A stretch of DNA of 64,000 nucleotides from positions 170,252-234,251 of the forward strand of contig AZLU01000048.1 of assembly GCA_002224055.1 (NCBI GenBank), read 5' to 3'. Made by a program: the position numbers and the translations under genes. The stretch's first letter is position 1. The number at the start of each line of letters is the position of its first letter. Of this stretch, positions 34,113 to 44,526 are shown in pieces. The notes below the pieces were generated by a model that was not told where the DNA came from, made no database searches, and worked only from the letters and a program-made list of their open reading frames with translations. The DNA comes from Pezizomycotina sp. ARF18. Taxonomy: Eukaryota; Ascomycota.

Positions 34113-35270
34113 CTACCCAGGCAGGTTTCGGCTTCGCGAGTGCCGCACCGGAAGAGCCCGGAGGGGTAGGACTTCCAGCAAGACCTTTTTCGTCTGCGAC
34201 CACGACCACGCTGTCTTATTCTTTTGGAAATGGTTCCTGACCACGCGGTAAAGCGGCCTTATCTGCGGCATACAGATGATCACAACAAGCGTGAATCCCT
34301 GCCGGACCGATAGAAATGCAGCGGCGGCGGCGAGCCTCCCAAAGAGGTCATAAAAGCGCTTTAAATCTGCCACGGTGTGGATTTTGCTAGCTATTTGGCA
34401 TGCTAAAGAGGCATGACAAACCTATGGGCATCGAGATGATGCTCATACAGCTGAGAAAGAAGGAACTTCAGCTGGAGATATTAAGAGATTACGACGACGG
34501 GCGCTACGTGCCCTCAAGGCAGATTGCATACATTTTATTAAGATTGTAGTATCATCAGTTTATTATATATAGCATCGTGTATTCCCTCAGTTAGAATAGT
34601 TAGTTCTGCATCAAATCCACAGGTTCGATGCCATCCCATATTATTAGATATATCATAGATCTGCGCCAGCAGATTTTAATCACGGCTTTATTCGCCTCAA
34701 TGCCCATAACTCCGCCGCACAGACTCGGGGGATACTCACGAAACCCATGAGGAACATCGACGCCGCGGGAATCTTGTCGCTCCGCGACATGGAGGTCATT
34801 TGTAAATAATGGCGCAGGAATAATGTAAACTACGGGATCCCTTAGGATATGAGGTAGGTATTCCGCGTAGTCGCCATCCCAAGTGTCTTGGCAGATGTGG
34901 CCCTTGCCCAGTGCCCTGTATGAAGATTGAATGGGATTTTAGCAAGGTCTATTCAAGCACGAGAGGAGCAAAAACCATCTAGGAAATACAAAAGTGCCTT
35001 GGAAGAAGGATGCGAGTGGGGAAACGATATTACCAGTTTCTGGAGATAGGTTTGCACTGCAAGAAGAACCAAAGCAGGGTTGATATCTGGCTCCCGATCA
35101 CCACGAACCAACCGAACAGCAAGGCTATAAATATTCCGGGGTGATGAGCTCGGGGAGCGAGGTCGTGATACAAGAGCAGCAAATCCATCTTGAAGTATAT
35201 GAAAAAATAGCCAGCAATGTTCCTGAAGAATTGGATCTGAGTCAGGTTAAATCAAAAAATCAAGATTTCA
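34113..35270 (-). pseudogene. SAT4-like membrane protein, copy 3, interrupted by a solo LTR
   Basis: On the complement: NIAGYFFIYFKMDLLLLYHD, then HHPGIFIALLFGWFVVIGSQ, ISTLLWFFLQCKPISRNW (matching copy 2 block for block), a GTAATA donor, and later DPVVYIIPAPLF, with slips. The solo LTR (34385-34671) plus one target-site copy interrupts the frame; without them, EANKAVIKIHTVADLKRFYD reads straight through. LAAAAAFLSVRQGFTLVVII and CMPQIRPLYRV follow (compare VSAALVVTMPHIRALYLM of copy 2), with the stop at 34113. The upstream exon was not found. The LTR and frameshifts make it a pseudogene. A 122-codon + frame over its 5' part is a shadow. Confidence 0.7.
34385..34671 (+). mobile_element. solo LTR of the Ty1/copia element, not RIP-mutated
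   Basis: 287 bp, beginning TGCTAGCTATT and ending GCGCCAGCA (TG...CA), collinear with both LTRs of the 47.6-52.4 kb element. It is flanked by a perfect 5-bp duplication GATTT (34380-34384 and 34672-34676). It keeps CpA/TpG where the full element has TpA. A solo LTR arises by recombination between the two LTRs of one element. It sits in the coding part of SAT4-like copy 3. Confidence 0.95.
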
Positions 35271-36427
35271 CGAATATCTACAGCTTAGTTACCATAAGTT
35301 TTAGTAAGTGCCGGCAAAGATTAATTGGCTCACGAACCTTCAGGTTATCAACTTGTATGTTTTTCGGCCCCTTTGACTATGATAGATTGGGTTACTTCCA
35401 ATCATTTCGAAGCGATTTCAACCATCGGTTACGATACGGCCGACGATTTGAGCCTGAAGAACCATTATATCGCGCCATAGCGGAACTTTCCTGTGGCTCT
35501 TACGGTTGATGTAAATCCAAATAAGAACAAGAATCATGCCCAGGGCATTAAAGGTCCAATGAATAATTTGCGCGGGGAACAACAGTTACACGGTTGGGCA
35601 GTATCGCATCTCACTAATGAACAACGGGGTTCGGAAACGCAGGTGGCTTTCTCAGCAGCAACAAGACTTTAACTCCTCTCAACGCGCTTCTTGTTGTGGT
35701 CCAATGAAAACCCCAGCGGATTGTTTACTCTGCCAATTAACCTCAACTTAAAGTTCACGGAAATTCCAAACATACAATACTTTAAAAGGATCTCGAAACG
35801 GCTATCCACATATTGCGCTAAGAGAGGGGGAGGATGAGGATACAACCCCACATTACCTCTCATGAGTGAAGAACTTTCAGGCAAACGTCTGCGACTTTTT
35901 TTGGTGATCAATATGTATCTCGAATGGAGAAAAATTATGGAAGAAACAATAAACCCCACTTTGTTTTCTGGAGATATACGCACTGATTGTGAGTATTAAG
36001 AGTAGACATGTGCTTGGAAAGCAGCATATCGAACGTAGCAACGTTATACTATTATATTGGAACAAGGTGGAAAGGGCGCGGAATATCTACCCCAACTTTG
36101 TCTATTACACCAGAACGCTTTGCTGGACCTGTATGGGTCAGCGGAGCCCTCCATCAAGTTCTAAAATCCCTGCCTTTAGTTCTGCTATTCCTCATTGCAC
36201 TCCTATATTGATGCTTGACATGAACCTTAATCTGCAAGTAATTCCGCTTTTGTGTTCCTTATTTACAGGACACTCGGATTTATATTTGGTTTGTCTAAGC
36301 GCCTAAGACTAGAGTCGTTTTAGTAATTATATATATTCTCATTACTAGTAGTACTTGAATGGATTATGTCGTTATCGAGATTATACATGAACTAATATCT
36401 AAATCATTTGTATTATAAAACCGGAAA
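35271..36427. other. intergenic
   Basis: No gene recognised; the frames of about 100 codons here are AT-driven. Confidence 0.4.
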
Positions 36428-36727
36428 ATGCGTTCTCATAAAGCGTACATTCCCCGGAGTTGTTGCTATTTTAAACTTCTCACTTACACCGTCGGATCAA
36501 ATTTATTCGTAGTAGCGAGCGCAAACAAGGGAGATTGCTTGAACCTCGATAACAAGGTAGAACCGACGCCAGACATCGAGAACCTCATACTTTCCTGGGA
36601 CATTCGCACTCTTGCCGGCACTACACTATCTGATCAGGCCATTCTAAACAATGCCTACTGCTTCTATTACCCGGCCCTGGAGTTTAACAAGAGGTTGTTG
36701 ATGGACAGGCTTAGGACAGTTAAGTAA
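36428..36727 (+). CDS. 99-residue hypothetical protein, possible third IPI/EDLL relative
   Basis: The ATG at 36428 follows a TATTATAAAA stretch. The protein is polar in its middle (NKGDCLNLDNKVEPTPDIEN) and ends YYPALEFNKRLLMDRLRTVK. LEFNKRxL near the stop resembles the end of the 28.5-kb gene (VLEFNKRFLEKQ), which is the only hint of kinship. It may be chance. Confidence 0.3.
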   Translation: MRSHKAYIPRSCCYFKLLTYTVGSNLFVVASANKGDCLNLDNKVEPTPDIENLILSWDIRTLAGTTLSDQAILNNAYCFYYPALEFNKRLLMDRLRTVK

Positions 36728-38326
36728 GCCTTCCGATAAAGTAGGAGGAATCAGAAAGGATCACGAGTGGGATGCTTGAACGCCCTCAACCATCCTTTAA
36801 TAATCCTCGGTGCCTACCAAAGATATCTCTGCGACAACGTATACTATTTTATTTTCTCTCGGGATATGGTTTCAATTTCATTTTTACAAAGGTCTTTGGT
36901 ACTGGTGTTAGATCGAAGCAAGCCCGGCCCGTCGTTATCAAGTTTTGGGTAGTAATACTAGAGGAGAAAATGGAACAAAGCTGTATATCGAAGTTTCGGC
37001 TTAGCTCCCTCGGTGTATGTAATAGTATAGGACTCAAAATTCCGGCCCCCGCTTATATCTCCTTTATTCATATAGTTATCTTTGCCTGCATAGTAGTGTT
37101 TGCGAATCTAGTTATAATTGTCGGCTGTGGCATATTGGACTTTTTTTTAACGACTTAAGGATAAAAGTTGTTGCGGTTTCAGTTCTAGATATCGATATCA
37201 TGATTTGGCAACTACTATGTACTGTTGAACTGGGGAAGTTGACTGCATCGTTGGTGTATTTTAGGGATTTGAGGGATGGTTATTTTGCCAACTACAATTT
37301 CGCAAAACTACCAGACACCCACACTTATAGACGAGCACATACTTGCTCAGTTCTACATCCTCATTTACCAAGTCTTTTCTGTTTTGTGAGCATATCTCTT
37401 TGCTGGGCACAACGTAGTGAATCAAGGACAGTTTAAAAGCTGATATCCTTACTCCGGGAGTTATGACATCAACAGAAGATTCGGGGCTATATTTATGTTT
37501 TAATTTAGCTGTAAAATAAATCAAAGATGTTGAATCAACAGATATGTGCATTGCATTTGAATTATGCTGGCCGTCGGCCCAAAACTAGCTGAATATCCTG
37601 TGAGACTTGCTTTCAAGCAAACAACATGACAAAGACTTAGCCGGCCCTTAGACGGCATTGGAATATACTGGCTTGCTCCTCTACCACGTGACAATATTTT
37701 CAAAGCTGCTGCTACGTGCAAGACGGCCAAGCGTAGACAACGTTCTTAACCGTTCAGATTTCCACACCGCACGTTCATGGCGATGGGTCCGTGCAGAGCC
37801 GGCACCTTTATAAACTCGAATTTCTTGTCCGCCGTCCTTTCTTTTTCTTTTCCCTTCCCATCGCAACCACGAACCACCACATCCGTCAGGTTCGTGTTTG
37901 CTTGTTAAAAAAATCATCACCGCTTGACTTGTTCATGTCTTTCACGTTCTTCTCCTTCGCTATCCAACCTATGAGCAGTACCTACGTCGAGAGGGGGCAG
38001 CTCAGCTCACCCACGTCATGTTGCATCATCCTTCTTCTTGCTCCTGCTCTGTACCGCGGCCTTGCTTTAAGTATTCAAGCTCATGGTTGTCTGTACTTGG
38101 AGCATGAGAAGAAATGCAAAAAGGTGTAACATACAGCTTGATTTTGCATCCCATAGCTTTAACTGGTAAGCAAACACCTTCCGTATCCCCTTCATCCTTG
38201 TACTCCAGCTCTTCAACCGGTGGATGATCCACTTTTGATATAAGCTTATGCAAACCGCATCATGGCATCAGGCCACGGCTAACATTCATCCCTGTGTTTT
38301 TGAATTTTGTTTGAATCCCATCAAGC
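36728..38326. other. intergenic
   Basis: Nothing firm. Frames of 70-128 codons occur on both strands without known motifs, e.g. 36772-37158 (+), hydrophobic and AT-rich, and 37791-38129 (+), downstream of CTTTATAAA. Confidence 0.35.
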
Positions 38327-38440
38327 CCGGAGTAAACGGTACAACGGACCTGAACATCCTGGAAAATATATGCAAACAAACACCCCGGTAGTATATACTT
38401 CTTCGTTTCCCCCTTTCTTATCAGGCACTCCATTCCATTT
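38327..38440 (+). repeat. copy of the 3' end/3' flank of the 13.3-kb gene
   Basis: GAGTAAACGGTAC.ACGGACCTGAA, then AAAATATATGCAAA.A.ACACCCCG.TAGTATATACTT; the same order is found right at the stop codon and 3' flank of the gene ending at 14908. It marks the start of a 5-kb array of degenerate modules from that family. Confidence 0.75.
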
Positions 38441-38839
38441 TCCTTCTTTCACATCTCTTCTTCTTACATTGATTTGTTTTCACGACTTTTCATTTTTTTC
38501 GTTCGTTCACATGGTTGCCAGAGGCCGGACTTTGCCCATAACGGATATGGAAGAGGAAGAGTTGAACCTGAAGCCGCTGTACCCCTCTCCGAAGTGACAA
38601 CGCTAACCTCTTCTTTCTTACGATCAGGACGGACAACAATCATTTTGCTTCATACAGGAGTCATTAACCCAGTCCTCTTAGCTCTTGGGGTCATGTCTGG
38701 GATCGATAACTAGTGTTTCGGCCACGAGTACTACAGTCGCTGATACTCCTCCTCGCATCTTTTCTCTCCACCCCGGAACGTGTATCCCCCTCGCGGGTTA
38801 GGCGTAGGGAACGCTCATCTGCTCCCTCACCTTGTACAC

Positions 38840-38990
38840 GCCGTTCCGCCTCCTCGCAGCGTGGACGAGGAGAACTTGGATACACCCAATGGCGACGAAG
38901 AATCGGAAACAATGGAGCCGATTTTCCATGAACATCCGCATTCCTAGGCGAGATGCTGAGGCTACCAGTCCGGCAGGCGCTCCATGATGA
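38840..38990 (+). pseudogene. degenerate MEPxF-GEML module, copy 1
   Basis: Reads PPRSVDEENLDTPNGDEESE, TMEPIFHEHPHS and, one frame over, LGEML. The same pattern (EMEPDFHG...FIGEMLDP) occurs twice at 42.3-42.6 kb. Stops follow. Unrecognised family. Confidence 0.45.
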
Positions 38991-39043
38991 TGATCAAAGG
39001 AGATCGGGGAGCGCCGAAGCTGGCGGCGCTTAGCTGGACTTAC

Positions 39044-39345
39044 TACTGTCTTGCTGTTACCGCCACCTCAGGCCTTGGACAGAATGCCTTCACCAATCCA
39101 GTCCCTGCTGCCCATTGCCCGTCCATCAGAGAGCTGTTGCGATCTCAGCCTCCAGCGCTCCAAAGAAGAAGGCCAAAGATCCTAAGAAGGACCGGGTTCT
39201 CGCCTCTAAAACTTCCATTCCACTCTTCGTGGCACGCAGGCGGACGGGTCCGATCATCCAGAACTTCTTTACGACACGAACGCCGAGAACAGTGTTCGTC
39301 AACACCAGCTTGGAATCTATGCCTTCGAACTTGTCTTTTGTAAGT
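39044..39345 (+). pseudogene. exon-1-like copy of the 13.3-kb family
   Basis: Carries the Ala/Ser/Lys-rich segment (AISASSAPKKKAKDPKK), then a counterpart of LPSKTSVPEF (LASKTSIPLF) and the exon end MPSNLSFVS-like followed by GTAAGT, as in the 13.3-kb gene (TPSNLSS then GTAGGT). The frame changes once. The first 37 bp (39044-39080) are also repeated at 42633-42669. Confidence 0.6.
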
Positions 39346-39364
39346 TTAATCCTGTTACTCGTGC

Positions 39365-39530
39365 CTCGAAGAAAAGCTGCTGATGCCCGCATTACTATTG
39401 CTTCAAAGAAAGCTGCCGCAACTGCTGGTCCCGCTTCCAGCGCTTCCAGTGCTCCAGAAGAAGACCAAAACTCCCAGGAAGGGCAGAGTTCTCCACTCGG
39501 AGACTTCAAGTTACGCTCCTCCCTTCCTGG
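39365..39530 (+). pseudogene. second exon-1-like copy of the 13.3-kb family
   Basis: ASKKAAATAGPASSASSAPE and a counterpart of KKTKTPRKGRVLHSETSS repeat the low-complexity N-terminal segment directly behind the preceding copy. The frame breaks where KTSVPEF is expected. Confidence 0.55.
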
Positions 39531-39544
39531 GAACCCAGGCGGGC

Positions 39545-39740
39545 GGCTCCATCTTGAATCGCTTCGAAGACGTCTTTGCTGCGTTTGATACGATGCTTTC
39601 TGAGATCTAAACGGCATGAAAGCTATCAAAGACAAGGACGAGAAGAAAGAAATTACTTTTCTCTTCGAGGAGCAGACGATTCTGTGCCATTTCTATGCCG
39701 AGTTGCTCATCCAGGGCCAAAAGGATTGGTAGGCTAAATC
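39545..39740 (+). pseudogene. exon-3-like copy of the 13.3-kb family
   Basis: NRFEDVFAAFDTMLSEI followed by TAA corresponds to YRFEEIFAAFDAMLSEI of the intact exon 3. Downstream in shifted frames are matches to DIKGKQEKKEVTILWEEQ. The stop stands where Gln or Thr is expected. Confidence 0.65.
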
Positions 39741-40790
39741 CGTCACCCGGGTGGGGAGTAGTGTTACTGATGGAGAAATCTTGGAGTTAGATATCCGTTC
39801 GTATATCTCCTAACACTCGAAGAGAGTCGCCGACCTCATTCAGAAGGAGGATAACGAGCAGCCCATCAAGCACGACGGAAATATTCAGAAGTTCAGGCCG
39901 TCGGGGGTTGTCGGTACTTCCGCCCAATCAGAAGGAACATTTCAAGGAAACCGCCGAAATGGTTGGTAAAGCAGCGGCGATTACGAGTCCGGTTTTTTTG
40001 TGGAAATCGGAGGGCAAGGATGGCGAGGACAGCCACAAGGCAACAATTCGGCGTTTTCCGGTCGCTTCGGCGGCAACACCCTCCCGACATCGATGCTCCC
40101 GGAGAAGACATAATCAAAATCAAAGACACCACCCTAGGACGCAAGCTCGAAAAGCACCAGTGGTGCCACGCCGAGGACCTGGCGATGGTTATCGGAAAAT
40201 TCCTCTACCCTGACTCATTAATTCCTTCAAGAGGGCGGTCAGCGTCAAGTCCCGCACTGACGACGTGGTGGATACTCGTTTGTCGGCTTTCATCACGGCG
40301 CTCTAGAATCGCCACCGGGTGCTGCTCGTCCTCAAGTTGATGCTGATGGTAGCTGCCAGAGGAGTAAGTTAACAGAAACTTTCAAGCCTTCCTACAGAAG
40401 TAGCATTACTAACGGTGTCCTCGCATTTTCGGAAAAATAGTTTACGTCACCTTCGAATTCCCTCGGGCAACCAATGAGTCCGCCGCACGCCGTCCCGCGA
40501 CTGCTACTACTACGGGAAGCGTTGGGGGTATGAATCGAGGAGTAAGCAGAAGCGTGAAATCGGTATTCACGCGCTTAACCCGTCGGCGCCGATTTCATCC
40601 CAATCGTCCGACAACGAAGTCCCATCCGAATTCAACCAAATTGAATGTTCGGTGGCCAACTGCTTCGCTAGAGGAGGAGAGGACAGGTTTGGCGAAGACC
40701 AACCCACCGTTCAATAGCGCTCGTCAAGCTCCCCTTTTATTCCAGTATCAAACCTCCGCAACCTCCTTCGCCAACGTAGCGTAATGGCCC
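39741..40790 (+). pseudogene. degenerate coding sequence, unrecognised
   Basis: Several overlapping + frames of 80-125 codons. One has PGEDIIKIKDTTLGRKLEKH and EDLAMVIGKFLYPD, which look coding; another has MVGKAAAITSPVFLWKSEGK. No single frame persists. It lies inside the module array and probably derives from the same locus family. Confidence 0.35.
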
Positions 40791-40965
40791 GTGAGGACCG
40801 AGCATAGCGCAATCAAGGAGATGAGCGAGTTCTGGAAGAACAACAACCTAACGGTCGAAGCCTGCTGAGAGTAGGCCTTCCTCGAAGTAGCTGACGAGGC
40901 CGACAAGAACACCTAGCTCGAGCTTATTTTCGGCAAAGGCGGATCGATGGTTGCTTTTCCTCTAT
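40791..40965 (+). pseudogene. exon-2-like copy of the 13.3-kb family (1)
   Basis: AIKEMSEFWKNNNLTVEAC, then stop-interrupted AFLEVADEADKNT and LELIFGKGGS, matching FLHGADEADKHSWLTLVFGMGG of exon 2. A TAG replaces the Trp of SWLTLVFG, as TGG-to-TAG RIP would give. Confidence 0.65.
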
Positions 40966-41039
40966 AGACTATACGGACTTCAACCTTTGGAACCATAACG
41001 AGAATTATGCGATTCTCAACCCAGCTATCGAAACTCGTT

Positions 41040-41285
41040 AGAAATGGGTTTTCGATAACTTGGCCAACCTGGAGGATAAGAAGACCTGGCTCGACCTTGT
41101 TTTCGGCAAGGGCGGTTCCACGCGCCTAAAGAAAGCGGCCCACCTAGCACTCCGAGTCGGGTGCACGTTTCGCGCGGGCATAGACTTTCTGGTTACGCTT
41201 GAGGGGTTTTCTGAGGCTTTTGCGATCAAGAACGGCTGAAAGTCCAACAAGACAACTAGCAGGAACGCCCCCTTCTGCTATAGTT
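41040..41285 (+). pseudogene. exon-2-like copy of the 13.3-kb family (2)
   Basis: LANLEDKKTWLDLVFGKGGS, TRLKKAAHLALRVG, FRAGIDFLV and AFAIKNG follow exon 2 of the 13.3-kb gene in order (SWLTLVFGMGGATRLSKAAH, IKRLFRAG, EIAIKFGYKSNK). A single TGA sits before KSNKT. Confidence 0.65.
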
Positions 41286-41403
41286 TGCCCGCTTCATAAG
41301 AACGCTCGTGCGCGACCAGATCCCAGGAGCTAGAAGCAGAATTATGGCGAACAAGGAATTATCTCCAACCATCCGACTCCCGATGCGTTAAGGATATCTT
41401 AAA

Positions 41404-42030
41404 TGGCACCAGCCGACGAGGACCATGCTGAAAAACTCAGTACGTCTCCAGATTCACCCGGCTGGGCCCCGTGGTAGGCGTAATGCCATCTCAGGACCTC
41501 CGCTTGGAGACGATGGCCAGCTAATGACCTACGGGACAATCGAGGATATCTACTTCGCCGACTACGACGCCGCCGTCGACGGCCCTCTGGCTACGGATCA
41601 TTATGCCGCTCACGTAGAACCGGTAGAAGCCATGGCGCCCGCTGCGCGCGGTCGGACACTGCAAGCTTTGGCTCGCGGGCAGATACCCGGAGCGTGGGAA
41701 AGCGGTGAATCTTTCGGATTGCTGCAACACGCAGGGAAGCACTGGCAAATGAAGTACCTGGCTTGCCACGATCCCGCCTTTGCAGCTGCTACTTCTTTCG
41801 TTTTCTCTGTCTGGAAGCACATCGTTCACGATGAGGCTCGTCGAACTGTTTGAAGACGAGATTTTCAAAGAACTTGCCTGATTCCCGGCCGAGGACAACT
41901 TCCAGGAAGCGTGGTGATGATCGGCCCGTGTACCCTGTTCCCTGCGCGAGGATGTCGCCGGTCGTGTCATTACTGTTGATGACGCTTGTAAGAGAGGTAC
42001 GCTCAACTCCGCACCACCAATATATCAAAC
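41404..42030 (+). pseudogene. degenerate coding sequence, unrecognised
   Basis: ATG at 41404 (MAPADEDHAEKLSTSPDSPG). The adjoining frame is open 41425-41853 (TYGTIEDIYFADYDAAVDGP, VWKHIVHDEARRTV), then a third frame reads RLVELFEDEIFKELA, stop, FPAEDNFQEAW, stop, stop. The stops fall where Trp is likely (TGG to TGA/TAG). Probably one decayed gene of about 200 codons. Confidence 0.4.
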
Positions 42031-42307
42031 ATTTCATATTTCTTTACTCTTTTTTTCTCGATTTGCAAGCTTATACATAACTGTACCAGAGTAGTCTGCG
42101 CTAGATAGGAGAGCGACTAGGTAATAGCCAGTTACCAGAGGTCCGCGGAAGCTGACTAGTATTCCTTCCAACGTCATTCCCGCACCCGAGGATGCAGTTC
42201 CCTACCCGCTCCTCCCGAATCCCATCCCGACTAGGGATGTAGACCAGGGCCGCACGAACTTCTCAATATACATCGAATCCGGGCCCGATGCGGTCGACGA
42301 TAACGAT

Positions 42308-42370
42308 GAACTCGAGATGGAGCCTGACTTCCATGGGGATCCGGCATTTATTGGGGAAATGCTGGATCCC
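42308..42370 (+). repeat. 63-bp coding repeat, MEPDF-GEML module copy 2
   Basis: Encodes ELEMEPDFHGDPAFIGEMLD. Repeated at 42496-42558 and in decayed form at about 38.9 kb. It lies in an open frame rich in acidic and Pro residues. Confidence 0.75.
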
Positions 42371-42495
42371 GAATCTGCCCCCAGGGGCACGACAACTTAA
42401 ATCTTTGAGCGACCCTTAGGCCACGTATCCGGGGTCCCACTCATACTGTTAAGGACAGCGCGAACGAGGGGAACCAAGATGCGCTTAACAAGGAA

Positions 42496-42558
42496 GGATT
42501 GGAGGTGGAGCCCGACTTCAACGGAGGCCCCGCTTTCCTTGGAGGGATGCTTGACCCG
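42496..42558 (+). repeat. 63-bp coding repeat, MEPDF-GEML module copy 3
   Basis: Encodes GLEVEPDFNGGPAFLGGMLD, the counterpart of 42308-42370. It is in a different frame from the first copy relative to the intervening DNA, so the pair cannot be read as one protein without an indel. Confidence 0.75.
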
Positions 42559-42655
42559 GTAGTCTTGCCGCCGCCCCCGACTATGACCAAGATATTCAGG
42601 GAGTGCAGGAGCTGCTAGTGCCACCCTGGATTTACTGTCTCGTCGTTACCGCCAC

Positions 42656-43162
42656 TTGAGAACCTGGACCTTTTTATTCCCGTATCAATTATTGGCGCTG
42701 GGTAGTTTCCGGCAGCTGGAGCTGGAGACCGGTCGCGGGGATTCGCCTCCAGAGCTCCCGCCGCATTCCGATGGCGCGACTTCGTTCCCTTTGCCGTCCG
42801 AGGATAGCGAAATTTCAGTTACTAACGGCGGCAACGCGATGTCTCAGCACTCCAACATCGGTGACCCCGGTAGTCCTGAAGAAGTCGCAACTCCAGCAGG
42901 CTCCGGCCTCAGTTCCCCGCTCGACTACGCCACCAGCGCCGAAGAAGATTACTCCGCACCACCTGCTCCCTCAATTAATGGAGATGGGTCTCAACCGCCT
43001 TACTCGGATCTTTCTGATGGCGTTTCTCCGGGGACGAACAGGCACGACTATAACGAAGCCTCAGGGATGTCCAATTTGAGGTCATTTTCGGAGAACTCCC
43101 TCCCTATATCAGCGTCGTTCGATCCAGCTTATGGCAGATATAGCGATCTTAAGGTAGCATAA
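42656..43162 (+). CDS. hypothetical Pro/Ser-rich protein or fragment
   Basis: Open frame of 167-168 codons; the first ATG is at 42839 (MSQHSN), leaving about 107 codons. Acidic, Ser/Pro/Gly-rich and probably disordered (SSPLDYATSAEEDYSAPPAP). Its 5' edge shares a 37-bp stretch with 39044-39080, so it may be the surviving end of an array unit. No domain recognised. Confidence 0.35.
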   Translation: MRTWTFLFPYQLLALGSFRQLELETGRGDSPPELPPHSDGATSFPLPSEDSEISVTNGGNAMSQHSNIGDPGSPEEVATPAGSGLSSPLDYATSAEEDYSAPPAPSINGDGSQPPYSDLSDGVSPGTNRHDYNEASGMSNLRSFSENSLPISASFDPAYGRYSDLKVA

Positions 43163-44526
43163 GGACATGTTAGAGCAGAGAATCAACGGTATAGTGGGGG
43201 AAATCTGCTCCCCGCGGAGTAAGCATGTGTGGTCCGTCAAACCCTTGCGACCGGATTCCATGGACAGTACGCGCGATGCCATGGATGAAGGTAAGCCGAA
43301 GCTAGAGGAGAAAATCAAGGAAGGGAGGAGGGAGGATAGGGTTCAGACATCTAGTAATCATCGTTCTTCTTTGTCTTTTATGCGATTCATGTACATGTTT
43401 CTTTAACAATAGTATAATATGACCTGGCCTACTGCCAGGACAAGCTAGGAGTTGTGGATATAACTTGAAACTTCGATTTAAAAGCTTGACAAATATAAAA
43501 ACAAGAGAAATACCGTCGTCCTTCATGAGATTATACCCATTTCCATTAACGTCAAGTCATAAAGGGGGCTTTACTTAGGCATTGAGCCTTCGGAGGTTGG
43601 TCCGCCAATGCATATATACCGATTATCTGAATCTATCGGTTAGCTCCTTAGATCAAGTATTAATCATATAAATAGGGGGGGGAGTTAGGGTATAGTTAAA
43701 GATTAGCTAAAAGCTATTCTACTCGAATGCTCGATTTATTAGTCCTGCGGTTATAAAGGAAAGAAAAGAAAAAAAAAAGCCCCCAGGTAATACAAACATA
43801 TTACGAGTATTCCATCTACGTTCCTAGTAAGGCAGCAGCTAATAGTGACGTTCTTTGACTATCTATACCTAAATCGTATAACGCAAAATCTATTTTACTA
43901 AATTCATCTAAATCCTATGGCTAATAAAAGATCCTTCACGCCTCTATAATTCCTTCTGCAGAGGTACCAAATTTACTGATCATGCCCTATACCCCATATT
44001 ACCTTTCTTACCTAAACTTCAACTTTCATTACTATAGCTCAATATTAATGAATTTAACGGATATAATATTGGATATAGTCGATTTTATTACTAACGCTTC
44101 CTGTATTTGTTATAAAGATAGGATCATTAAAAAGATCATAACCTGGTTTGACCTTTTTAATCGTTCTAAATATATATTGATATGCTCTTTATCTACCAAT
44201 AACGTAGCGCTACTCCTATTAAGAAGTCTGTAGTACGTAGCTAGGTAATTATGATTCTAATATAACTCTCTCGTCACTAGACTTCTTACTCAATTGGTTT
44301 TTAGCTTCCACCTTAGCTAGAAAGTGCTGCGTAATATGGCCTAACTTTAAGTCTGAGGCAAACCCTCGAGGAGAAGACCAGCATATAGCCTTTAGTTATT
44401 TTCTAAGTTTTCCTCTCGTATAGCGACGAAAGCTTTTATAACATAATAAACCCGAACCAAAATCCCATCGGATTCGGATTTCCGACGACGAACTCTTATA
44501 GGCCCTATAATTTCTCCTCGCGAACG
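43163..44526. other. AT-rich intergenic
   Basis: No gene. 43.6-44.4 kb has many TA steps, perhaps an old RIP-mutated remnant, but no repeat partner is visible. Confidence 0.4.

Noticed and set aside
35141-35509. 122-codon plus-strand frame
   Set aside because: Its first half is antisense to exon text of SAT4-like copy 3 that matches copy 2; the plus frame shows no motif of its own.
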